Positions 10,776 to 22,220 of a DNA stretch of 64,000 nt are shown here, piece by piece; position 1 is the stretch's first letter; each line of letters starts with the position of its first letter. A program made the position numbers and the translations under genes. Under the pieces are notes generated by a model. It had not been told where the DNA came from, ran no database searches, and was given only the letters and a program-made list of their open reading frames with translations. This DNA is from Hortaea werneckii (Eukaryota; Ascomycota; Dothideomycetes; Mycosphaerellales; Teratosphaeriaceae). The DNA lies in contig JBAOKB010000156.1 in NCBI GenBank assembly GCA_037044905.1, positions 1-64,000 of the forward strand. Reading direction: 5' to 3'.

Positions 10776-13421
10776 CTATGTAGAAAAGCTTCCAGTGAGC
10801 GACTGATCCAGCACGCTTTTGCCAACGGTAACTTGAAACTCGCCGCTGAGTATCACCCACGCTTGCCTCACAACATCCCAAGAGCTGACGTCTTTCATTC
10901 TGAGGTTGAAGCTAACCTCAGCCGTCTCCCCCGGCCGAATGTTCACTTTTTGGAATCCTCGAAGTACTTTAGTCGTTGGGTTGCTTGCGTTGCTAGCCAT
11001 TGCTGGTATTTGCAAGTATAGCTGCGCTACTTCTGCCGCTTCCACATCTCCCGTGTTTTCAATGCTCGCCGTGATAGTACCAACGCTTTCGAATAGCGAA
11101 GCGAGCCCGCCTACGATAATTCCGCTGTGGTTCGAATTATCGTCCGTTGTGCCATTTGTATAGACCGGGGCCGGTACGGTGTCGTTCGGTGTTGCTGTAG
11201 CATTGACGTCAATCTGGAGGCCAGAATATCTGAAACTGCTATACGTCAAACCGTATCCGAAATCATATCTCGGGGTCGTGTTGCTTGCAAGAAAACTGCG
11301 GTAGTCGATGTTGACACCCTCGGTGAAGTCACATTGCGGAGATTTAGAACCATTGGCTTCGCAAGGATCCAGCAAGTGCCCATAATCGGAGGCCTTTTTG
11401 GCGACTGTGTATGGCAACCGACCAGAGGGACTAACGTCGCCATAGAGTATTTTCGCGATCGCCCTGCCAGCGTCTTGGCCCGGTAAATGGGCAAAGATGA
11501 CAGCGGTGACATTTGGATTTTCAATCCATTCGTCGACAAGCCGAATTCCAGCATTATGAATGACCACTATGGTGTTGTTGCACGAAGCTGCAACGTTTTG
11601 CACTAGTTCATCGCTCTCTGGATCTGCTATGCCTGGGCGGTCCCAGACTTCGGAACTGTACTCATTAATGAAGACCAAACATGCTTCCGAGCTTGCGACA
11701 ACAGGCGGATCGGTGGATACGAAGTCAAAGAAGATGGCAGTGTCGTCATCGTACGCTCTCGCCTTAAGTGCTTCGAACGGAGAGCTAATGTACGGCGGCG
11801 TATTTGATCCCGAACCACCTCCAACAATGAGCGTTCCGTTGTGCAGCATAGGCGCATCTGGAACAGGCGAGTTGCTTGAGATGCCTTCAAGCTGTGGCAG
11901 GCCTATGCCAATCGCTTCCCATGACTGAGGGAAGAGCCTGGAATCAGGGACAAAGGTATTCTGGCTGATAGCATCGTAGCCAAAGATTGAAAGCACCTTT
12001 GGCTTCTTCAGCGGCAGTGCGCGGTTGGAGTTCTTCACCAGGACATGAGCTTCTATGGCTTGTTGCATTAGCGAAGCTTTCGACTCGGGGTCCTTGGCTT
12101 CGGTGTAATTATGTGGCAGAAGCAGGTTGGGCGGCATTCCGCTACCGAGAGGTAGTGCCTGATCTTGACCGAATTGGAACCAACTGGCCAGGATGCGTGT
12201 TGCCATGTCAGTGAGACGGGTTTTGTTGAGTGCGCCACTATTCGCTGCTTCTTCTAGCTGCCTTTCATTCCAGTACTGACTTGTCGGCATCGCCATGTCG
12301 AGCCCAGCATTAGCACTCTCGATGCCTAAGTAAAGGTCAGGAACGGCTCCAGCGTATCATCACCTGCTAAAGTTATTTACTCACCACTGTGTTGTGCTAC
12401 CCAGTCTGATACTACAAAGCCTTGAAAATTCAATTCGCCCTTGAGTATGCCGTTCATGGCCTTGCTGTTCTCGCATGCGTACGTCTGGTTGAGCCTGTTG
12501 TATGAGCACATCACAGAGCCCGCACCAGCATATATCAGGTCTTGAAAAGGCCATACGTAAAGCTCGTGCATAGTCTGGTCGTCCACGTTGGAGCTCGAGC
12601 TGAGTATGACACCGTCATCGGTGGTTATTGGATTGCGATTGGTTTCTTGCTGTGATATTGAAAAATTAGCATTCATGGCGGTAGCTTGGATTGAATCAAC
12701 CATCTTGACGTACCTCGTTCGCCACAAAGTGCTTGATGCTTGCAATGACGCTTTCTTGCAAGCCGATTACCGTTTGTGCACCCAAGATGGCGTCCAGGTA
12801 TGGATCGGCCGCGAACCCCTCCCAATTCCTTCCACCGCGCGCAATGCGACCTATTGGCCCAACCACAGGCCCCAGTGCCACATTCACGCCCTTTCGCTTG
12901 AACTCAGCGCCCATGTACCTTGCCCTTTCGAGCGCCAGCGTCTCGTTCCAGGAAGCCCCAATTGAGAGGCCGGAAGCGGGAGCGCTCACCCCGTCAGTAT
13001 TTCGCACTCCATTTCCAGCGTCGTGGAGACACATTCCAGGAAAACCGTGCTTGGGAGCGCCACCAGATACACCAACGCAACCGTTGCTGTTGTCGGTAAC
13101 GCCAAGGGTCACATTGTTCATTTCCTCGAGACTCATATTCGCAACAACTCTGCTTGCTTTTCGGTAAGCTTCGGACCAGTTACTCGCACCATATCCCTGT
13201 GGCGAGGGATATATGATAGGGCTGGTCCAGTTCCTGGCGTGAGCATGGTCGTTTCTGAGAGCAAGCAGCCCAAGGAGGGGCAAGAGGAGTATCATGATGG
13301 CCAATGGGATAACAATCTTTTTGTGCCGCCTACAGAGGTTGGCAACCGTCGAATTTCTCCCGCCCTTGAGGAGCGGTGCTTTCTCTTGCACGGCAGGGGG
13401 GTCGTTTTCTTTGCGATCCAT
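10776..13421 (-). CDS. GH3 beta-glucosidase, type II membrane-anchored
   Basis: Three exons: 13421..12714, 12649..12385 and 12325..10776, with introns of 64 and 59 bases; 840 aa. Both junctions restore GH3 blocks: KHFVANE|QETNR and VAQHSG|IESANAGLDM. A cytosolic N-terminus with RRHKK precedes one hydrophobic helix at about residues 36-55 and no cleavage site is obvious, so a type II anchored extracellular enzyme is likely, as annotated for the Aspergillus bglE class. GH3 N-domain motifs include GRNWEGF. The nucleophile is Asp about 318 in GFVVSDW. A C-terminal fibronectin-III-like domain is present (LRGFQKVNIRPGETAEVSF). Many N-glycosylation sequons occur. Expected reaction: release of terminal beta-D-glucose from cello-oligosaccharides. 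It lies near a GH30 gene on the same strand. Confidence 0.92.
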
Positions 13422-14049
13422 CGACGTCTTTCAAGGAGGAAGACGGACGTCAAATCCGCCGGCCGTTAACCAGGCAGTCATCAGATGGTTCAAAATGAGA
13501 TGCGGTGCAAAGGATTTGTCGAAATGAGTGTGTCCCTTTCTACAGTCAGAAAGGACGTTTCGCCTCGTGGCTCAAAGAGGAAGGTGAGGTGAGCGCGTTG
13601 TGGTTGACGTTGACGCGGCAGCAGTAAGCCTGGCCTAGTGGTCTGTGCGCGAGTGAAGGTGCCTACATAGGTATCTAAAAGGAACCTTGATACCTTACCT
13701 GCTGCACTCCCCATTTGTACGTGTACAACAAGAAGTCGCCACAAAGTATAATAGCACGCGGGCTCATCATGTAGGGATTCGCGGAAATCAGACAGATGGC
13801 AGACGCTGCACCTGGCTTAACCTGGCTAGTAGGTCAAATGCAATCAATTCCGTCGGCTACACCGTAAGCAACCTCATTGACAGTACATTTCGACGACAAA
13901 CCCCCCTTTTGTACCGTCAGTGACAGGAATGAGTGCAGAATTGCCTAATTTCGCGAAAACTATCGAATGGGGAAGCCTTGCTTCATAGCATCTCCCAGAC
14001 GAGCACATCGTTCCGTTTCACGCTCTCAGTCCCTGCACAGTGTCCTCCC
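13422..14049. promoter_or_regulatory. Upstream region of the GH3 gene
   Basis: 628 bases between the GH3 start and the RBR gene stop. No coding frame of note. Cytosine runs such as ACCCCCC near 13900 resemble CreA-type sites, but they are too short to be convincing. Promoter function is inferred from position. Confidence 0.35.
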
Positions 14050-14752
14050 TTAATCTTCTTCGACTTCTGGATCCAAAACGCAATAATGCTCATCATCATG
14101 AGAAACCTTCTCGCCGCAACCGTAGCAGAATTCAGTGCCGCAGACGCACCTGCATGAAGGTCAGCTTCGTATGCTCTGAATTGGCACGAGAAACTTACAT
14201 TATGAATTCACATCCGTCGATCTTCGAGACCGCGTTGTGACAAGTTGGACAGGAGCGCCATCGCTTAGATTTGACGAGGGCAAGCACCTTCTCAAAACCT
14301 TCGCCATTGTTGCAAGGCCCGAAATGCCATTTCTCTTTGCATTTAGCGCAGGTCGTCTTGCGGCACTTCCGACAAAATCCCTGCCCGTTGTGGATGCTAT
14401 GCTCTGGAATGAACGTGCTGCAACCCTCTTCGTAGCAGTAAGTGCGGTCCGGACTGTTGATCTCTGCACTCCTGGATTCGATTGACTTCACCAGTGCGTT
14501 GGGTAGCAAATGAGCAACCTTCTGAAGCGGTATCGGGTTGCTGCAACATATTGGTTGATGGCCTGAAAGGCCCAACCGAGAACCCTTGTTGAGTTGGCTG
14601 AGCTGATATGAGAATTGCAGCGTCAAGCAGTCGTCACAGTGATAACAAGAGCATTCGAGAGCGACAATGTCTGTAGCAGGACGCGAGTCGTAGCAGATGG
14701 TGCAGCTAAAGAGTTTAGTGGATTGGCCATCTGCGGTAGATGTGGAATTCAT
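14050..14752 (-). CDS. Small RBR (RING-BRcat-Rcat) E3 ubiquitin ligase-like protein
   Basis: Two exons, 14752..14199 and 14149..14050, with a 49-base intron (GTAAGT...CATGCAG); 217 aa. The start is the first real ATG (14752, A at -3). RING1 is seen as CTICYD ... CSCYHCDDC. A middle IBR/BRcat zinc cluster follows (YCYEEGCSTF ... CRKCRKTTCAKCKEKWH). RING2/Rcat has CPTC ... DGCEFIMCVCGTEFCYGCG, completed only by splicing. The Cys in DGCEF aligns with the catalytic thioester Cys of Ariadne/HHARI-type ligases. The protein is almost only the RBR core, without an Ariadne domain or UBA, so its substrate cannot be guessed. Expected activity: ubiquitin transfer through the Rcat cysteine, in cytosol or nucleus. 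Confidence 0.85.
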
Positions 14753-14935
14753 CTTCACTTTCTTGCGGTGCTGAAACAACAAAGTTGTCTGTGAAGACAA
14801 AGTGTCAACAGATTGTGTTCTTTAAGTAGAAATAAAGCACTGTGTCTTGTCGGCGGAATCGCCCCGAGAACCTTGTGCTCAAGTGAATGCAATTCTCAAT
14901 GTCACCGTTTCCTTCTTTTTAGTTTTTACACGTGA

Positions 14936-16448
14936 CTAGCCTGATGTTACAATACTCATCATAGAAAACGGCGGAATACTGGCATGCACACCACCCCGGC
15001 CAAATCTACCGACTGGCACATAAGTCAGGTCATGATCATTGTTCGTCAGCCAGCCAGAAACCTTAGTATGCCAGTGAAGCGGCAGACCAGCAACCTCGAC
15101 ATTCTCAGTACTATCGCCATTGTTGATAACCTGGACGGCAACGCTCCCGTCGGAGTTCTCAAAAGCCGTCATGTTCAGAGCTGACGCATCGGGTGCCGAA
15201 ACGTCGATCCTGGTAGCGCCTGGCTTGACAAAGCGACTGTACTGACCGAAAGCCCACAGGCGCTTGCTAACATGGACGGTGTCGCCATCGAGTAGGATGA
15301 GAGCGGAGTTCGTCGTTGTGTTGTCTGCGCCAATCCAATATAAAGCGGCGCTGGCGTTAGAAACTGCGAACAATTGATGGATATTGTTCGCCCAGGTCAA
15401 GCCTTCGCCAGAAGAGCCGTTGGTGTACCAAGCCAAAGTTGGCTCTCCGTTGAGGTCGGCCCATTCAGTCTCCCAGACTCTATGTTGAGTGTCGAATGGC
15501 GTGTTCGGATAGCTTTCGTAGCCGTGAGACGTCACCAGCCCCAGCGTGTTCTCTGCACCAGCCGTTTGTATACCTTCGATCCGTTCACGACTCTGATCCC
15601 AGCCAGATCCGTCACAGCACGCAATTTCTGTATCTAGACCGGAGGCTTGGAGTGTCGGATAGAAGACCTCCAAGAAGTCGGCGGCTTGCTGGCCATCCGA
15701 GAGCATCGAAGCATAGCTCACACTATTGTGTTGTCAGCATTGCCCTAGAAACAAGAGTCAGGGACGCCTACTTGAGGTCCGGCTCATTCAGAAAGCCCAC
15801 ATAGTCAATATGAATACCTTCCTGCCTGTAGAACATGAGATACTGCACCAGGTAGTCCGCGTATGCCTGTCTCCAGTCTTCGCCATCGCAATCAATGCCA
15901 GTAACACCACACAAGTAGCCGCCATAGTTCTCATTACTATTGTTCTTCATGAACCCCGGTGCGCTCCACGCATCAGCGTACACTGTCTGCACACCCCTAG
16001 CAATGGCATCTTTGGTGACTCGCAGCTGGCCACTATCCAGGCCGAAGCCGGGCTTTACAGTGCCTTGCCAGTCGTACGTAGGCTCACTGTCTGGAGAGCC
16101 AGGGTCGTTGGGCTCTATCGTCTTCATCAAATCATAGGGATTGGTAAGAGACGAGCCAATGCCGTTACGAAGAATTGTCATGCCGGCCCCGTTCTTGTTG
16201 GAGTACAACAGGTCCAGGACGTAGCTGGTATTGGCTTCGCTGAGACCGTCGGCGCCGTAGATTTGCGTACCCCTTTGAAAGGCCTCCGCGAAGCCCATTC
16301 CGTCGAAAGGTTGATATCTTTTCCCCATGTCTACGGTGACGACGGTCTCAGCGCTTTCACCCCAACCATGGCCATGATGGGGCGGCCAAGGCGGGTTGGC
16401 TGCGACGCTCGAAAAGAGCGAGCAGAAGGTGACTGCCAGGTATGCCAT
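14936..16448 (-). CDS. Secreted GH30 endo-beta-xylanase-like glycoside hydrolase
   Basis: Two exons, 16448..15772 and 15722..14936, with a 49-base intron (GTAGGC...ACAATAG); 487 aa. The N-terminus is a classical signal peptide (MAYLAVTFCSLFSSVAA). The catalytic barrel contains FDGMGFAEAF, a candidate acid/base Glu in GFLNEPDL just before the intron, and a candidate nucleophile Glu in the VWETEWADL stretch. The C-terminus is a beta-sandwich. These are features of fungal GH30 xylanases/glucuronoxylanases (subfamily 7-like). The expected role is cleavage of beta-1,4-xylan outside the cell; exact specificity is not visible. The intron donor GTAGGC is weak, but frame and motif continuity across it are good. 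The neighbouring GH3 enzyme could act on other plant-wall oligosaccharides. Confidence 0.88.
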
Positions 16449-16541
16449 GATGTTGCCGTTGCTTTGAGAGTAGCGTGGCGAAGGTAAACTTCTTGGCCAT
16501 GCTTGTGTTCAGTGGAAACGTCTTATATTGGCAGGTACGAC

Positions 16542-16548
16542 GGCTAAA
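16542..16548 (+). promoter_or_regulatory. XlnR/Xyr1-like site GGCTAAA upstream of GH30
   Basis: The heptamer GGCTAAA lies 94-100 bases upstream of the GH30 start, in opposite orientation to the gene. GGCTAA/GGCTAAR is the known core recognised by the fungal xylanase activator XlnR/Xyr1. A single short site can occur by chance, so this is only a candidate for xylan induction. Confidence 0.3.
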
Positions 16549-17318
16549 TTGCTTGTCCCCTCACCAAGCTATTGCAATTCATGCATGCCAATCCTTAGTG
16601 TCGCCGCGGAACCTCCTAAAGCTCATCGCTGAGACACGTAGGATAGCAATAAACTCAGCGTTGGTCGTCATACTACATTGTGTTGTCGTTCAAACAGCCT
16701 GAAAGCCCGTCTCCTCAGCTCCTTTGAGAACGTGCTGATCCCGGGCAGCGTCCGAATGATTGAAGAGAACGTTATGCAGCTAAGCTATACGTGGATCGGA
16801 CGAGGATATAGCTTTTGTCGTAGGGGGTTAAGGTGTCCATGGATGGTCAGGACTCCGCACGGTTGATTCATGAGGTCGGCAATCGGGATAATCCGCACCG
16901 AGGAACGACATGTCTGCGGAAGGACTTCATGAGTACAGTACCACAGGGAGGTACTGTCAGTCCGTGATGAAAGCAAGTGACTACGTCCACTCGAGTGGAG
17001 CATATGCATCGAAATGATAAGCACCCAAAAACCGTAAAACGGCGTGATGTGGCGTGATGTGATCAGCGGCAGATCCAGGGCCAAGGTTTCAGATTGGGCG
17101 TCGATAATGCATTGGGTATCGTGTAAAAACTGACTAGGTACTATACACAACTGCTCCGTACTCTGTCTATTCGACTGCCGCGCTTCGCTAAATGCCCGAG
17201 TGCGTCGATGAGGCCCTCAAGACGCCCGAAGTCCTGTCCATAAGGCTATACTTTTTCGCGTCTATCGCTCGGGCGAATATTGCGTCGGACCGTTCCAGCC
17301 TACGTAGGTACTCCATTC
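16549..17318. other. Intergenic region between GH30 and RhoGAP genes
   Basis: About 770 bases without a supportable gene. It should hold the distal GH30 promoter and the 3' UTR of the RhoGAP gene. Only short shadow frames are seen. Confidence 0.35.
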
Positions 17319-20300
17319 CTAGTCAAAGTCCATCGGCTTGTCCTCCAACTGCACGCCTTTACTCTGCTGCTCCTCTTGCGGCTGACTGGATTCGGTAGCC
17401 ACTGGCGACTCAGTGTATTCACCAGAATCCACACTACCGCGCTTCCCGCTCATGATCACACTTTGCCGTTGGAGGCCTCCTGTGCCTTTCCTCGCTGGTC
17501 GGCGGTTCAAGCTATCGCGCTTTGACGGCGTGCCCTCGGCCTCCTTTACGCTGCCTGCGGGGGAAGATGGTGAGTCTGTAGGGTCTGGATTGGAGAGTTT
17601 GTACTTCGCAGCACCTCTGAGCGCTGTGTCGACAGAGGTACGTGGCGTGCTTGTAGTCGGTGTACCGGATTCAGTGCTGCCGCTGTACTGGTCAACAAGG
17701 TCCTGCGGGCCTGAGATGGATGCAGACACATTGGATAGATCAGAACCTCGTTTGCCATCTGTGTCGGACTCGTCGTCCGCAGGAGGTGGCTGATGAATAG
17801 TCCCATTAGTCCTCGCTGGTGCCTCTGAAGAACTATTCGATTGTGGAGGAGACATTGGGGTCGCAGCGCTTTGGCGAGCCGAAGGTGGACTCTGCGGGAC
17901 ATTCAAGCTATCCCGGTTGCTGCTCGAGCTTGTCGATGTAGGCGACATAATTTTCTTTTCGTTCACCGCGGAAGCGTTGCTTGGGTTGATTGGGAACCTC
18001 GTCTCCGGGCCACGACTCCTGTCCCGCCTGTGAGCGTTACCGTCTCCAAACGCAGCCCGCGTGCCAGGGCCAGGCGATGGTTGCCTAGTTTTACTGCTCC
18101 CTGCAGATGCCTGCGATTGCGTAGCGGCAGCTATCGCCCGCTGCCTCTCGAGCTCGTGCTCCCGCCGTCTGGACTCGTCCGTACTGACAGCGCGCGTTGA
18201 TCGCGTAGCACCAGAAGCACTGCGAGAAAAGCTTGATTGCCTCTTGAGCTCGCCGAAGATGGCGTCTTTGTGCGCAAAGAGATCCTTAAGAAGCTTGACA
18301 TTGTACTTCTCCGTCATGCTCATTCCAGAGTACTGCTTCGGGCGCAAAATCGTGGGCGCCATCACGGCGGCAAGTTGCGAGACGTAGGCTTCGTCGGCAC
18401 TTGTGAGCTCTATCAAGCGTGTAAAATGGGTAGTGAGTGCGTCCAAAGTGGCAATGTTAGCCAGGCGTAATTGACCCAAAGTCGACTGAATGACCTGGAC
18501 TCTCGCGCTCTCGGACGCTGTCTGTGCAGTACTAGCATAGATAGTCTTGACAATCTCGTACACATGCGAGCTGACAAGACTATCCGGTAGCTCGAGTAAG
18601 TACAGCTTCAACACTGCAGCCACGATCGGAATTTCGTATTTCTCCAAAAGTTCCATAGGCACGGGTTTGCCGGTGTTTAATTGGTTTCGCAGGTGATGCG
18701 TTGCCGCCAGCGGAACGTCTACCACCCAGATGCTTCGTCTAGCTTCGTCACCCTCGATGTCTGGATAGTGCGAATCAAGGAAGGTCAGTATAGTTGTCAC
18801 AATGAGTGGGACGCGCTTTCGGTCGCTGCGCGCTCGTGCTTCGATGTCCACGCCAAATGTCTGTTCATCCACTTGGTTGTAGTAGTTCTCGTAAGTTATG
18901 ACCTTGGGATTGTAACCTCCAGTGCGATAATTCTCCAAAAGGTACCGAAGATCCCCGAGTGGCTGAACAGTCTCCTGAAATAGTAGCATGTTGTCCACCG
19001 TGCTCTGCAGGCTTGGGATGACGTTGCTAATTGCGCCGCTGAAGTCCAAGACAACACTTTTGATGGCTTTCAGTCGGTCCAGTTCGCATCGTTCCATGAA
19101 TTTAAGATGGTCAACCATCGCCTCCTCAAGATTGCATCGTAGTCCATCGAGCTTACGGACCGAAGCCTTGTACCTGTCATCAGCTTCTCGCGCCTCTCTC
19201 CTGAGCTTCTCAGCTGGAGTTTCATTCGGGTGAGCGTTATGAAGGGGGTTCCAGCCTCCTAAATAACCACTCATGCGATCCACGGGCGTCTCTGACATCG
19301 ATCCAGTCTCGGAGCCGGCCGCAGACGTGATCGTTGAAGAGCGTCCCATCAACGGAAATCTCTTCTCAGGGATGCCAGTCAGTTGAAATGCCTTCGTTCT
19401 CCATTGATAGTTCATCCTGCTGCTGTTCGCAAATGTGTTTCCCATGTTTCCAATCAGGCGGAGAAAGCCATTGCTGATCAGATCTTGACCTATATGCTCA
19501 GCGTATGCTACTGAGCTTGCCGCCATGTGTTTCTGAATGTACTCGGTAATATCTGCTCCAGTGGAGACGTTCTGGTACGTCCCGAGTATAGGCACCTTTG
19601 CTTCGCCCAGCTTGATGTTCTCTAGTGCGTGCGTAAGCATCTTTTTGACTTGCTCGGGCTGATAAATCTCATCGCCAATCTCGACCGGCTCTGGCTCATC
19701 GTCTTCGTCCACTTTGATGCTGGGCACGCTTTGGACTGAAGGCTTCGGTGACCCTGAAGCGGTTGCAGATGCTGGATCTTGGAAGGCCAGCTTCTCTTCT
19801 TCGTCCAAATCCTCTACTCTTCTGCACTTGTTGAAGTAGGCACTCCTGTATTGTCGAACGGTCTCCACCTGCCTATCGTAGGCTCTTATCCGCCCTTGGA
19901 GATCGTCCTGGCTGTTTTGTACTCGTGCCGCATGCTGGTCGCACCACCGTCCAAAGGGATTGACCACAAGCTCTCGGATGTTGGATGCTATCTTCCGGTG
20001 GCTAGACGCTGCCTCGCTCATCTTGTCTTTAACGCCATCGTATGCCTAATCTCGGTCAGCTCTTTCTTGCAGCCACAAAGCCTAGGGAAAGTTTACCTTC
20101 TTCACACTGGCGCCATCATCCCTTTGGAATCCTCCATCAATCCTTCTCGTGGCGCCCTCGATTTCTCCAAGCTTCTGCCCATATAGATCTTCAGCTTCCG
20201 CACGCATGCGAGCAACGGTCAGAAGCTGCTCATTTTCCTGGACCCCCTGCTGTAGCTTCCCAAACAAGACGCCGAGGCCTAAGCAAGGTTAGCGAATGCC

Positions 20301-20375
20301 CTGGGCGGTCGCATGTGCTCCGGCCTTACCTGCGGCGTAGTCAGCGGACCAGAAGGAGTTGGCGAAAGATGCCAT
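17319..20375 (-). CDS. F-BAR / DEP / RhoGAP domain protein (Rgd2-like)
   Basis: Three exons: 20375..20330, 20278..20097 and 20045..17319, with introns of 51 bases each; 984 aa. The first exon codes only 15 residues (MASFANSFWSADYAAG), and splicing restores the F-BAR/FCH start (LGVLFGKLQQGVQENEQLL). A DEP domain lies at about residues 225-290, inserted in the F-BAR region, and RhoGAP at about 474-660. The C-terminal third is Ser/Pro-rich and disordered. This order matches yeast Rgd2, a membrane-curvature-binding GAP for Cdc42/Rho5-type GTPases. The usual arginine-finger position (GxFR) reads IWVV near residue 515, so catalytic activity is uncertain. It is divergent from the coiled-coil gene, 595 bases between starts. 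Confidence 0.88.
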
Positions 20376-20970
20376 GGTCGCGTGCGATTGCCAATGCACT
20401 GGCTATAGCAATGGCCGGACAGGTCGAAAGGGGAGTGCTTCAGAGCTGCACGGAGTCCACAGGTTTCCCGAAGAGGCTGCGGCTGAAACGGGTAGTGTCC
20501 TGCGGCTATGCGCCGGAGGTGGTTGCTCAATGGCAACACTGGAGCATAAGAAGTGGGAGAGGAACGGGAGAGGCTTGGGGCTCGGAGCTCGTGCAAGGCG
20601 TTAAGTCGTAAGGGAAAGTCGTGTCTACGCACGTCTAGAGAAGTTGGAGAAGAGACAGTTGTTGTAGGGATACGAGAAACACAAGCTACTGCCCTGCTAC
20701 TACTACCTCCGGTACTGCCACCGGCTGGGTGACCCCTGCAGCTGCCCAGTTTGGGCAGTCGGGGAAGTTCGAGATCGCACGCCTGAGGCATCCATCCACG
20801 CGTCGTCCCGAGCGCACGTGTAACGCGCAGCGACGCGCTCTTCCCTTCCAATCCAGCCAATGGGACACCGACTGCCTTTACGGACCTCATCGCTCACTTT
20901 CAAGGAGGTATCTGGATGAAGAGCAGACCACAGGACACGTAACCCATCTTTGTTCCTAACGCTATTCAAC
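20376..20970. promoter_or_regulatory. Divergent promoter region
   Basis: 595 bases between the starts of the RhoGAP gene (minus) and the coiled-coil gene (plus). Frames of up to about 200 aa exist here on the minus strand, but they overlap the RhoGAP start and show no domain, so they are not called. Promoters are inferred by position. Confidence 0.35.
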
Positions 20971-21618
20971 ATGGCGCCAAGGAAAGCAGCAAAGCCGAAA
21001 TCCATGGCCAACGCTCGTCCTACTTCCAATGCCGACGCGTTTGATCCACCTCAGAGCCAGCTAAGTCAAGAATCTCAGGACAACGTCACAAAAAAGGTCG
21101 AAGACGCTATCAACAACTCCAAGCAGCAGGTAGGCGTATCACGTGCATATGACCTTTGGCCGTCTGTAAACGAGCGTCGCGCTGGCTTCGCTGCATCTTC
21201 TTGAGCTACATTTACCTTCTACTGACCACTAGAAATGCTAACGACGTTGGAAACTAGGCCCGGAAGCGCAGAAAGGAGCGGGAGGATGCTGTTTTCAAAG
21301 CAACCAATGCTCGCTGCGACGAAATCCGTGGGCTGATCGATGAGGCGTATAGCAGATATGAGGACAAACTGTGAGCACATCAAGCATGACTTCGGATGGG
21401 GAGTCATTGGCTTTACCCCCCTGCACAGGCTGACCACGCGTCTTTCCAGTGAGAGCATTCGTCACACGAAGCTTGAACGCCTCGAGCAGCTGCTGCAACA
21501 GAGGGAGGAGCTCGAGCAGAGCCTAGACGACGATGAAGCTGCCATGGACAAGCTGTATATGACGATGGCAGAGAAGCTGCAGATAGCGCTTGATAATCGC
21601 CTTGAGATCTTAGCTTGA
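20971..21618 (+). CDS. Small basic/coiled-coil protein, unknown
   Basis: Three exons proposed: 20971..21129, 21258..21370 and 21450..21618; 146 aa. Intron 1 runs GTAGGC...AACTAG. Intron 2 starts GTGAGC and ends TCTTTCCAG, with a good CTGAC branch site just upstream; an alternative acceptor at 21428 would add 7 residues in the same frame. The protein begins MAPRKAAKPKS, contains ARKRRKERED, then a long charged helix (LERLEQLLQQREELEQSL) likely to form a coiled coil. No catalytic motif is seen. It may be a nuclear structural subunit, but I do not recognise it. The frame is preserved over both junctions, which supports a real gene. Confidence 0.65.
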
Positions 21619-22220
21619 GGGCAAGGTTCGATCCACGCGCTCCAATGGCCAGCATTGTTGCTGATATGACGATTATGCATGCGCACTGAAGACTAATTGA
21701 TGGCTGTGCAAGCAAGCTAATGGACGCGCTCTCTCTTGCGAGCAGCAAGTCGTAGCTTCATTGCGGACGCTTTGAATTGCTCGTTTATCCTCTGGAGAAC
21801 AGCGACAGCACGAATGATGAATCATCGTAGACTAGCTTCAGATTTCCATAGATCACGTAAGATCGGTAATCGTCGCGTAAATAATACATTTCCTGGACGT
21901 TCTCCGCGCCCTGGCCATCAACCAAACAATTCGAAGCAACCCGTCGTAAACATGCGTCCAGTCTTCCACATACATTCGCGCTGTAGCATAAGGCTCAGGG
22001 GCGCAACATCCAACGTACTTGAACCCTTCGAGGATCTTCTTATGCGGGAGCTTGTTGCCAGCTGTTAGCCTGGCTGAAGCCAGTCCAAGGAGCAGTGCCA
22101 GCCGCCCAAGGCACATCGACACGGTATTGCCGTAGACGTGTGGCACCTAGAGTCGTCAATAAGCCTTTCTCCGCCGAATCAAATTCGCCTTTTTCTTTAA
22201 TTCAAAAAAACCAACTGGGA
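21619..22220. other. Convergent intergenic region
   Basis: About 600 bases between the converging ends of the coiled-coil gene and the YTH gene. No convincing gene or RNA was seen. Confidence 0.35.

Noticed and set aside
15726..16487. 253-aa open frame on the plus strand
   Set aside because: Antisense shadow of GH30 exon 1.
20279..20890. 203-aa minus-strand frame upstream of the RhoGAP gene
   Set aside because: Overlaps the real first exon and intron of RhoGAP in another frame and has no domain.
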